Positions 33,814 to 45,800 of a DNA stretch of 64,000 bases are shown here, piece by piece (position 1 is the first letter of the stretch; every line of letters starts with the position of its first letter). Source of the stretch: Macrostomum hystrix (Eukaryota > Platyhelminthes > Macrostomidae); the NCBI GenBank assembly GCA_950097015.1, contig CATNEN010000001.1, forward strand, positions 23,391,501 through 23,455,500, in the 5' to 3' direction. The notes beneath the pieces were generated by a model. It was not told the DNA's origin and did not search any database. It worked only from the letters and a program-made list of their open reading frames with translations. A program made the position numbers and the translations under genes.

Positions 33814-36800
33814 ATGTCGTCAGTCGACGAGATTGGCGAGAGTCGAGGAGTCAATAGCAAACGTGCTTCTCCGCCTATGGATGACGTCAGCCTAGTCACT
33901 AGTCAGCAGCAGCAGAAGCAGCAGCAGAAACAGCAGTTTCAACAGCATCGCTCGATTAGTTCGCCTGAAGCGGCTCAGTTTCAATCGAATCCTCTGACAA
34001 CTGGCCTGCTTCAGGTGATTATCAGGAAGAGAAGGGCGAGGCTGGGGAAGAGAAGGTCGAGGCTAGGGAAGAGATGGTCGAGGCTGGGGAAGAGAAGGGC
34101 GAGGCTGGGGAAGAGAAGGGCGAGGCTAGGGAAGAGATGGTCGAGGCTGGGGAAGAGAAGGTCGAGGCTGGGGAAGAGAAGGTCGAGGCTGGGGAAGAGA
34201 AGGTCGAGGCTGGGGAAGAGAAGGTCGAGGCTGGGGAAGAGAAGGGCGAGGCTGGGGAAGAGAAGGGCGAGGCTAGGGAAGAGAAGGGCGAGGCTGGGGA
34301 AGAGTAAGGCGAGGCTGGGGAAGAGAAGGGCGAGGCTGGGGAAGAGAAGGGCGAATCTGGGGAAGAGTAAGGCGAGGCTGGGGAAGAGAAGGGCGAATCT
34401 GGGGAAGAGTAAGGCGAGGCTGGGGAAGAGAAGGGCGAATCTGGGGAAGAGTAAGGCGAGGCTGGGGAAGAGAAGGGCGAGGCTGGGAAAGAGAAGGGCG
34501 AGGCTGGGGAAGAGAAGGGCGAGGCTGGGGAAGAGAAGGTCGAGGCTGGGGAAGAGAAGGTCGAGGCAGGGGAAGAAATGGTCGAGACAAGGGAAGAGAA
34601 AGGCGAGGCAGGGAAAGAAATGGTCGAGTCTGGTGAAGAGAAGGCCGAAACTGGGGAAGAGAAAGGCAAGGCTGGGGAAGAGAAGGGCGAGGCTGGTGAA
34701 GAGAAGGCCGAAACTGGGGAAGAGAAGGGCGAGGCTGGTGAAGAGACGGGCAGGAATCCCACTGAATAGCTATGATGCAATGCTTTAACCTATCTCGCCT
34801 AGGTGGACACAGCGGGTACTCCAATCATCGGCAATTCGCCCGAAGTGACTCCAAATTCAGGCGGAAGTAGCGGCGGCGGAGTCGGCTCCGGCATTTCGTC
34901 CTTCGCATCGCAGCGGCCTCACAAAAGCTCGTTGAGAACTGGCGGCATCCGGGCTCGCAAGAAGGTCACCATCTGGGAGACCGTGTTGTCTTCGTCGGCC
35001 GCCTCCGCTTTGTCGCCTCACTCTGTCAGCGAGTCTGGCGCGGACACTGCCGACTCTGCGGCGACTGCTGCTGCTGGCGGTGGGCACTTACTCGAGTGAG
35101 TCATTCTTGTTATTTCCTTGAGATTTTTCAGCAAATTTCGGTTCAAAAGCTTCGCTGGCTGTCCTAATTTTTACATTTGTTTTGTGTATTTGGTCATACC
35201 GGTTAGTCATTGCCCCCTTCTCTTCAGTCATTCTGCTTCGTCATTGCCCTTATCTCTCAGGTCATACTGGCTAGTCATTGCCCTTATCTCTCAGGTCATA
35301 CTGGCTAGTCATCGCTCTCATCTCTCAGGTCATACTGGCTTGTCATTGCCCTCAACTCTCTGGTCATACTGGCTAGTCATTGCCCTCATCTCTCTGGTCA
35401 TACTGGCTAGTCATTGCCCTCACCTCTCTTGTCATTCTGGTTTTGATACTAATTTAGACATGTTTTAACAAGACAAAACAGTGATAGTTCTGAATATTTG
35501 ATTTGATTAAAATAGCAGCAATTTTTTTCACAAACGTTTTTGGCATCAATGGATTCTATTCTTTTTTATCTTAACTTTCGTGTAGGTTCTCCATTACGCG
35601 GTAGGTAGGTTTGTGTGAAATGTTTTTCCATCGTAATTACACTCAAGTGTTTAGCAGTACAGTGAAATAGATTTTATTAACTTATACATATTTTTCACGT
35701 CAAAAAACTATTGATTTCGTGAAAATGCATTATTAAGGTCTAATTGGAACTAGCTATTAGTAGATTATAGTAGTATTGGCATAATATGTGTCTATTCGAT
35801 TGATTTAAATTACTATATATCCCATTTTTGCGAAAAAGTCCCGTTCCAATTCAACTGATTAATATGCTCTATTTTTCGCCACTCATTTATATATTTTTTT
35901 TTGTTTTCGGTGTTGTTTTTAAGTGTTGTTGCCATGCAACCACTGGTCAGGGTACTTCTTTGCACTTTTATTTGTCGAATGGCTTATGGCATAGGTTATT
36001 TATATCTTTACTAATCGGATTACTTTCAAGTTGGGATGTTAGACTCATCTGGGATGTTAGACTCATCTGGGATGTTAGACTCATCTGGGATGTTAGATTC
36101 AGTTGGGATGTTAGACTCAGTTGGGATGTTAGACTCAGTTGGGATGTTAGACTCAGTTGGGATGTTAGACTCAGTTGGGATGTTAGACTCAGTTGGGATG
36201 TTAGACTCAGTTGGGATGTTAGACTCAGTTGGGATGTTAGGCTCAGTTGGGATGTTAGACTCAGTTGGATGTTAGACTAATCTGGGATGTTAGATTCAGC
36301 TGGGATGTTAGACTCAGTTGGGATGTTAGACTCAGTTGGGATGTTAGACTCAGTTGGGATGTTAGACTCATCTGGGATGTTAGGCTCAGTTGGGATGTTA
36401 GACTCAGTTGGGATGTTAGACTCAGTTGGATGTTAGACTCAGTTGGATGTTAGACTAATCTGGGATGTTAGATTCAGCTGGGATGTTAGACTCAGTTGGG
36501 ATGTTAGACTCAGTTGGGATGTTAGACTCATCTGGGATGTTAGATTCAGTTGGGATGTTAGACTCAGTTGGGATGTTAGACTCAGTTGGGATGTTAGACT
36601 CATCTGGGATGTTAGACTCATCTGGGATGTTAGACTCATCTGGGATGTTAGACTCATCTGGGATGTTAGATTCAGTTGGGATGTTAGACTCAGTTGGGAT
36701 GTTAGACTCAGTTGGGATGTTAGACTCAGTTGGATGTTAGACTAATCTGGGATGTTAGATTCAGCTGGGATGTTAGACTCAGTTGGGATGTTAGACTCAG

Positions 36801-39800
36801 TTGGGATGTTAGACTCATCTGGGATGTTAGATTCAGTTGGGATGTTAGACTCAGTTGGGATGTTAGACTCAGTTGGATGTTAGACTAATCTGGGATGTTA
36901 GACTCATTTGGGATGTTAGACTCAGTTGGGATGTTAGACTCAGTTGGGATGTTAGACTCAGTTGGGATGTTAGACTCATCTGGGATGTTAGATTCAGTTG
37001 GGATGTTAGACTCAGTTGGGATGTTAGGCTCAGTTGGGATGTTAGACTCAGTTGGGATGTTAGACTCATCTGGGATGTTGGACTCAGTTGGGATGTTAGA
37101 CTCAGTTGGGATGTTAGACTCAGTTGGGATGTTAGACTCAGTTGGGATGTTAGACTCAGTTGGGATGTTAGACTCAGTTGGGATGTTAGACTCAGTTGGG
37201 ATGTTAGACTCAGTAAGGCGAATAAGGTACATTTATTTTTAGTGCACTGTCTATCCTGTTAATTTTGCATGACAATTACAAAAGCGAAAGCCTTTTGTGG
37301 CCCTACAAATGAGAAGAGGTAAGTAGATAAATCCGCTATACGCGTGTAAAAGTATATGCAAAAAATGTTAAAATTGCAAGTGCAATTCAAGTCCTGCGTG
37401 TAGATAGATATGTGTGCATCTGTGTCATCATCGCGTGTAACAGATTGAAGTATGCGCATCTTGCCCCTGTGAATTTGTGCCTCTATTGGCTGTTGCTGCT
37501 GCTGCTGCTGCCCCAGCAATGAACATTAGTGTACTGTTATTTTGCCTAGCCGTTAGAATCAGGCTATAAAATTAGTTAAAATATAGCTAAAGAGATCTAG
37601 AAAAGCCAAGCAAAATTAGTCATGCATTGCTGCCAGTTGCGTTAAGAATACAAATTCTTACTGACTGACTACACTTGCTAATCTTCATACTAAGAAATTA
37701 ACAGCAGACACAGAATTATTGTTCAGTTTGTGTATTTAGTCTGTCATTTTTGTGAGAGAAAAAATCTAATTCGACTAACTTCGACATCGATTGAAAGTAA
37801 GTAAGAAAATGCATAATATAATACTGTTTTCCTGCTGTCCTGCTGAACACTGCGGGATCCAGAAGTCTCGGGGGTCGCACACCGTGCAGATTTTCAGGAG
37901 CAGATAAGAGGCTGTCAGAGTCCTGCGTAGCTCGGGTGGGGGATGTTAGGCTAAGTTAATTTCGGGACTTCGCCAGAACGGAGCTTACTACGTAGCTTAC
38001 TGCTTCTATCAACCTCACCGAGACAGATGCAGGGAACTCGAACACCGATAGAACTTAAGACAGAAACTTAGGACTTGAACAAAACTTGAAGATTAGACAA
38101 CTAATCAAGCTCACGAGGAGAAACGAGTAAGCGGTCCTTTTTTATAGGCAGGGACCTCGTGGTTTCACGTGATTGGATGATGGAATAAGTGAGGTGGTTT
38201 CTAAAAATAGCAACTGACGTCAGATACGCGCTTATGATAACATGTTTACTGTACTTTTAGAGACGAAGAGTGATGCCAGTCACGTGAGACGAAACACGTC
38301 TGGCCTGTGATGGATGAGGCCAGACAGGCACACACACACACAAGAAGGGGGCAGACGCCAGCGCGGGACGATGAGGTGATGAGGGAGAGAAAGCACTCTG
38401 AAAGTGCATGCGCGGCTTACGTGAAACCGGCAGGCAGATAGAGACAGTCCAGACGGCACCAGAGAGAGGCGGGCCGGGCAGTCACTCAGTGCCAACGAAA
38501 GGCACCTAAGCTACCCTGCAGATGGGGCACTGGCAGCTAGTCAGACTCCAATAGGCCCCTAGGCAGTGGCTCACTCTACAATACTACTAATAATAATAAT
38601 AATTGTTATTATTAGGGCTGTGGACAATGGCACATCATTTGGTAACACTAGACCCGCAGCAAGCCAGGAGGCAATTCTGCCCATTTCGCTGACTCCTGAG
38701 CACACACGCACATAGATACTGTACGCAGGCACACATTTCTCATTGTCAGGCAGTTTACACTCTCACCGTGCCTTGGAGGTTGGCCCTCAAGGGCGTAAAT
38801 TGCACGAAAAGCCTCGAAGCCTTCTCTACGCGGCTGCGCCCCAAATGAATGCGGCCTCGCCGCGGAATCGAACTCACGGACCTTGGTGCGAGAGGCAAAC
38901 GTGTAAACGGCTCTGCCACTCACAAAACGCATGGAAAATTCATCGTTCTGAACTGTTTAATATTGTGAATTTGTTAATATTGAGACACGCACTTGTTTAT
39001 GCGTCGAGGGCGCACTATTTCTACAGAATATTTCTGACACCACCGCAGTAAAAGAGTGTACACTGTGTGATTGCGGTGTGCACTTTTTCCAGTCTATCGC
39101 TCTAGTGGTTATTCTAGTAAATGAGAAAGTATAGACTGTGCAGAAGCTGGCACAGGCCAAGTTTAAAACCAAATTAATATTCTTTGAGGGTCATGGGTTC
39201 GAGTCCCCAGCTAGACTAATTAGCTAATTAAGCTTCCACTTGAACCTTCTGAACTGCAGACGTCGGCGAGTTGTTAGCGAGCCACTTTCTACGCAACCGG
39301 AAGGGACAGAGGAAATTGTTGAGAAGCAGAATGAAGACTGGCCTTCAGCGTCTGCACTTTCTTCAGACCAGCTGATTGTCTCCGCACAGTCTGGAGAATT
39401 GCCTTCTCAGCCAGCATCAGGCATGATGTCAGCTGCTGCTGCTGCTGCTTCCACGGCTTCAACCGCATCTGCTTCTATTGGTCAGCAGCCACTTCCTAAT
39501 GCTCAACAGCCACAGCAGCAGCAGCAGCAGCCATCACAGCAGCAGAAGCAGCCAAACTCTTCAGCGCCAACAACAGCTGCGGCGGCTGCGGGGGCAGCCT
39601 CAAGCGGCAGCAAGGCCAAGCAATCCAAAGAAGAGAAGGCCAAAGAGCGGGAACGCAAGCGCGAAGAGCAGCTGTGGCGCCGGCATCAGATCGAGCTGCA
39701 GCTGAAGCAGCGTGGCATCGCCGTCAGCCCGTGCGGCCGCTGGATTAAACACAATCTAAAATGCGGCGAGGGCGCCTACAAGCGCGTGTTTCGCGGCTAT

Positions 39801-42800
39801 GACCGGGAGCAGGGCCGGCCTATCGCCTGGTGTGAGCTAAAGTTTCAGGTTGGCAAGGATAAGCCAGCCGAGAGGGAGCAGGTTCGCAAGGAGGTGAGCA
39901 CTCAGTCTCACGAGAAATGAGATGACATTTGACATGGCAGATATGAGATATGGGGAGATATGAGACGCGGAAGAGATAGAAGAACACACGGGCGAAAAAG
40001 GAGATAAGACACGGACAGATGAGGAGATAAGACACGGACAGATGAGGAGATAAGACACGGACAGATGAGGAGATAAGATACGGACAGATGAGGAGATAAG
40101 ACACGGACAGATGAGGAGATAAGACACGGACAGATGAGGAGATAAGACACGGACAGATGAGGAGATAAGACACGGACGGATGAGGAGATAAGACACGGAC
40201 AGATGAGGAGATAAGGCACGGACAGATGAGGAGATAAGACACGGACAGATGAGGAGATAAGACACGGACGGATGAGGAGATAAGACACGGACAGATGAGG
40301 AGATAAGACACGGACAGATGAGGAGATAAGACACGGACAGATGAGGAGATAAGACACGGACAGATGAGGAGATAAGACACGTACAGGTATTAGACAGGTG
40401 AGAGAAGAGACACAAGCGAGATGGGACGGCAATGCCCTTCTGCATCGTGTGGTTGCACACTTCCTTTCGCGCAGGTCGAGATGATGATCAAATGTGAGCA
40501 CCCGAACATTGTTCGCTACTACGATCTGTTCGAATTTTATTTCGAGCTAGAAGAGAACGGAGAACGCGGAGAGAAGGTTAAAGCTACCGTTATCATCACC
40601 GAGTTCATGAGCGAGGGCACGCTCAAGGAGAAGATGAAGACATTCTACAATGAGCAGACCAGAGAGGCTGTGGTAGACTTCAATGTCTTTCAGTCCTGGA
40701 TGCAGCAGATTCTGGAGGGCCTGCGGCATATGCATCACAAGTGAGTCCGGGGACAGGTGGGGTCTCATATCACCCCACAGTCTCTACTCACCACAGTCTC
40801 TACTCACCAGTCTCTACTCACCACAGTCTCTACTCACCACAGTCTCTACTCACCAGTCTCTACTCACCACAGTCTCTACTCACCACAGTCTCTACTCACC
40901 AGTCTCTACTCACCACAGTCTCTACTCACCACAGTCTCTACTCACCAGTCTCTACTCACCACAGTCTCTACTCACCACAGTCTCTACTCACCAGTCTCTA
41001 CTCACCACAGTCTCTACTCACCACAGTCTCTACTCACCAGTCTCTACTCACCACAGTCTCTACTCACCACAGTCTCTACTCACCACAGTCTCTACTCACC
41101 ACAGTCTCTACTCACCACAGTACAGTCTCTACTCACCACAGTCTCTACTCACCACAGTCTCTACTCACCACAGTCTCTACTCACCACAGTCTCTACTCAC
41201 CCAGTCTCTACTCACCACAGTCTCTACTCACCACAGTCTCTACTCACCACAGTCTCTACTCACCACAGTCTCTACTCACCACAGTCTCTACTCACCACAG
41301 TCTCTACTCACCACAGTCTCTACTCACCACAGTCTCTACTCACCACAGTCTCTACTCACCACAGTCTCTACTCACCACAGTCTCTACTCACCACAGTCTC
41401 TACTCACCACAGTCTCTACTCACCACAGTCTCTACTCACCACAGTCTCTACTCACCACAGTCTCTACTCACCACAGTCTCTACTCACCACAGTCTCTACT
41501 CACCACAGTCTCTACTCACCACAGTCTCTACTCACCACAGTCTCTACTCACCACAGTCTCTACTCACCACAGTCTCTACTCACCACAGTCTCTACTCACC
41601 ACAGTCTCTACTCACCACAGTCTCTACTCACCACAGTCTCTACTCACCACAGTCTCTACTCACCAGTCTCTACTCACCACAGTCTCTACTCACCACAGTC
41701 TCTACTCACCAGTCTCTACTCACCACAGTCTCTACTCACCACAGTCTCTACTCACCACAGTCTCTACTCACCAGTCTCTACTCACCACAGTCTCTACTCA
41801 CCACAGTCTCTACTCACCAGTCTCTACTCACCACAGTCTCTACTCACCACAGTCTCTACTCACCACAGTCTCTACTCACCACAGTCTCTACTCACCACAG
41901 TCTCTACTCACCACAGTCTCTACTCACCACAGTCTCTACTCACCACAGTCTCTACTCACCACAGTCTCTACTCACCACAGTCTCTACTCACCACAGTCTC
42001 TACTCACCACAGTCTCTACTCACCACAGTCTCTACTCACCACAGTCTCTACTCACCACAGTCTCTACTCACCACAGTCTCTACTCACCACAGTCTCTACT
42101 CACCACAGTCTCTACTCACCACAGTCTCTACTCACCACAGTCTCTACTCACCACAGTCTCTACTCACCACAGTCTCTACTCACCACAGTCTCTACTCACC
42201 ACAGTCTCTACTCACCACAGTCTCTACTCACCCAGTCTCTACTCACCACAGTCTCTACTCACCACAGTCTCTACTCACCACAGTCTCTACTCACCACAGT
42301 CTCTACTCACCACAGTCTCTACTCACCACAGTCTCTACTCACCACAGTCTCTACTCACCACAGTCTCTACTCACCACAGTCTCTACTCACCACAGTCTCT
42401 ACTCACCACAGTCTCTACTCACCACAGTCTCTACTCACCACAGTCTCTACTCACCACAGTCTCTACTCACCACAGTCTCTACTCACCACAGTCTCTACTC
42501 ACCACAGTCTCTACTCACCACAGTCTCTACTCACCACAGTCTCTACTCACCACAGTCTCTACTCACCACAGTCTCTACTCACCACAGTCTCTACTCACCA
42601 CAGTCTCTACTCACCACAGTCTCTACTCACCACAGTCTCTACTCACCACAGTCTACTCACCACAGTCTCTACTCACCACAGTCTCTACTCACCACAGTCT
42701 CTACTCACCACAGTCTCTACTCACCACAGTCTCTACTCACCAGTCTCTACTCACCACAGTCTCTACTCACCAGTCTCTACTCACCACAGTCTCTACTCAC

Positions 42801-45800
42801 CACAGTCTCTACTCACCACAGTCTCTACTCACCACAGTCTCTACTCACCACAGTCTCTACTCACCACAGTCTCTACTCACCACAGTCTCTACTCACCACA
42901 GTCTCATACTCACCACAGTCTCTACTCACCACAGTCTCTACTCACCACAGTCTCTACTCACCACAGTCTCTACTCACCAGTCTCTACTCACCACAGTCTC
43001 TACTCACCACAGTCTCTACTCACCACAGTCTCTACTCACCAGTCTCTACTCACCACAGTCTCTACTCACCACAGTCTCTACTCACCACAGTCTCTACTCA
43101 CCAGTCTCTACTCACCACAGTCTCTACTCACCACAGTCTCTACTCACCACAGTCTCTACTCACCACAGTCTCTACTCACCACAGTCTCTACTCACCACAG
43201 TCTCTACTCACCACAGTCTCTACTCACCACAGGCTCTACTCACCACAGTCTCTACTCACCACAGTCTCTACTCACCACATTCTCTACTCACCACAGTCTC
43301 TACTCACCAGTCTCTACTCACCACAGTCTCTACTCACCACAGTCTCTACTCACCACAGGCTCTACTCACCACAGTCTCTACTCACCACAGTCTCTACTCA
43401 CCACAGTCTCTACTCACCACAGTCTCTACTCACCACAGTCTCTACTCACCACATTCTCTACTCACCACAGTCTCTACTCACCACAGTCTCTACTCACCAC
43501 AGTCTCTACTCTCACCCTGCAGTCTCTACTCCCACCCTTCAGTCTCTACTCTCACCCCGCAGTCTCTACTCTCACTGTGCAGTCTCTATTCTCGCCTACA
43601 GTCTCATCCACTCTCATCCAATAGCCCACTTACTCTCAGTTCATTCCCGCCCTTCGCCGCACAGAATGAAGCCGCCCGTGATTCACCGCGACCTCAAGCC
43701 GGAGAACGTGTTTATTGCCGATGGCGAGAACCCTGAGGAGTACTACAACATCAAGATTGGCGACTTCGGCCTGGCCACGGCCAAGACCCAGACCCGCAAG
43801 ACCATGCTGGGCACCCTGGGCTACATGGCGCCCGAGATGCTGCAGGAGAGATACGACGAGAAGGTGGACATATTCGCATTCGGCATTCTCATTGTTGAGA
43901 TGGTCACTAACAGCATTCCGTATCAGGAGTGCCAGAACTTCTTAGACGTCTGGCAGCGCATTGCCAGCAACACTCCGCCGAAGGTGCTCACTCGGTGAGT
44001 GACAACCGCATCAGCGTTTGACAGCTCGTTATCGCTTTTTAGGAAAAATGATTCTTCAATAGTCATTCATAATCGGCTTTCCATCCAGTTCTTCCACGGA
44101 AATTTCCATCCCGTCGTTCAAATGACCTTGACCTTTCAACCCAGACATTCGAATGACCTTTTATCCGGTCACTTAAGCTACTTTTTTTCTTATCATCAAA
44201 TTACATTCTAATCACAGTCATTCAAATGACCAACCCGGATTTTATTTTTTTTTCCAACAATTTCCGCAGCATTGAGAGTCAAGACGTTCGCGACATGTTC
44301 TTCACCTGCACGCATCCGCTGCCGGATTTTCGACCCACCGTCGAGGAGCTGCTGTCGTTGCAGATCTTCAATCTGAAGCCGATTCCCATCCAGTTGCAGC
44401 TGGTGCGCCTGTCCCAGACGCTCAAATGGCAGGACGCCGGAGATACGGCGGCTGATGGCAGTTCCACTCTGTCTGGGGTGAGATATTCATTCCGTTGATT
44501 AGCTGACTACTGTAAGTAGGTAGATGTAGCTTATATTTTATTTGTCATGATCAATTAGTTCTCTTTTTACCGATGTCCCCCCAGTCTCCATCCCCTGATC
44601 CCATCAGTCTCCATCCCCTGATCCCATCAGTCTCCATTCCCTGATCCCCTCAGCCTCTACCGTCTGATCTCCCCAGTCTTTATCCTCTGATCCCCTCAGT
44701 CTGTATCCTCTGATCCCCTCAGTCTGTATCCTCTGATCCCCTCAGTCTCCATCCCCTGATCCCATCAGTCTCCATCCCCTGATCCCATCAGTCTCCATTC
44801 CCTGATCCCATCAGTCTCTATTCCGTGATCCCATCAGTCTCCATTCCCTGATCTCCTTAGTCTCTACCGTCTGATCCCCTCAGTCTTTATCCTCTGATCC
44901 CCTCAGTCTTTATCCTCTGATCCCCTCAGTCTTTATCCTCTGATCCCCTCAGTCTTTATCCTCTGATCCCCTCCTGATCCCCTCAGTCTGTATCCTCTGA
45001 TCCCTCAGTCTGTATCCTCTGATCTCCTCAGTCTGTATCCTCTGATCTCCTCAGTCTGTATCCTCTGATCCCCTCAGTCTGTATCCTCTGATCCCCTTAG
45101 TCTTTATCCTCTGATCCCCTCAGTCTGTATCCTCTGATCCCCTCAGTCTGTATCCTCTGATCCCCTCAGTCTGTATCCTTTGATCCCCTTAGTCTTTATC
45201 CTCTGATCCCCTCAGTCTCCAACCCCTGATCCCAACCAGTCTCGCTAATCCCGAATTCTCCCTCCACCCAGGAGCCGCCCAAGAAGGTGGCGGCCAACTT
45301 GCGCGACCAGGAGCCGGTGGAGTACTCGGGCGATCCCAACAAATTCTACCACGTGGCGGACTTTCGCCTGGTGGTGAACGATCGCACCCTGCAGCAGCAG
45401 ATGCGCATTCTCCCGGGCGTCGGCTTCGAGTTCCAGTTGGACTGCTTCATCGACGAAGATTTGGAGACTGTCGTCAATTCGTTCGCCGACTTTGCAGAGT
45501 CTGACAACGGTAACAACGCTAGCGGGGTTAGCAGCGACCAGCAGAAGCGGCTGCGGCAGAAGCTGGTGTCCAGCATCCGACATCAGCTCAACTATTATCG
45601 GAAAAAGGTGAGATTCGATTATGAGCCTAATTATCACATTATCGCTCTTTCTCATGCTTAAAGCCCCATGTAAGAAATATCCTAGTTTAAATTATCCTAA
45701 AATAGCTTTTATCCCAATCCTAAAATCCCCATCCTATCCCAATCCTCAGTTCCCTACAATCGAAACGACATCCCTTCTTCCTTCCCAACTTTGATTCTAT

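Noticed and set aside
39820-40501. Minus-strand repeat proteins near WNK exon 3
   Set aside because: Shadows of the 23-bp array in WNK intron 3 and of the antisense of exon 3.
40683-43998. Very long plus-strand frames (over 1000 codons) across 40.7-44.0 kb
   Set aside because: They are read-through of a stop-free 16/14-bp array in WNK intron 4. Real exons flank it with clean GT-AG sites and matching phases.
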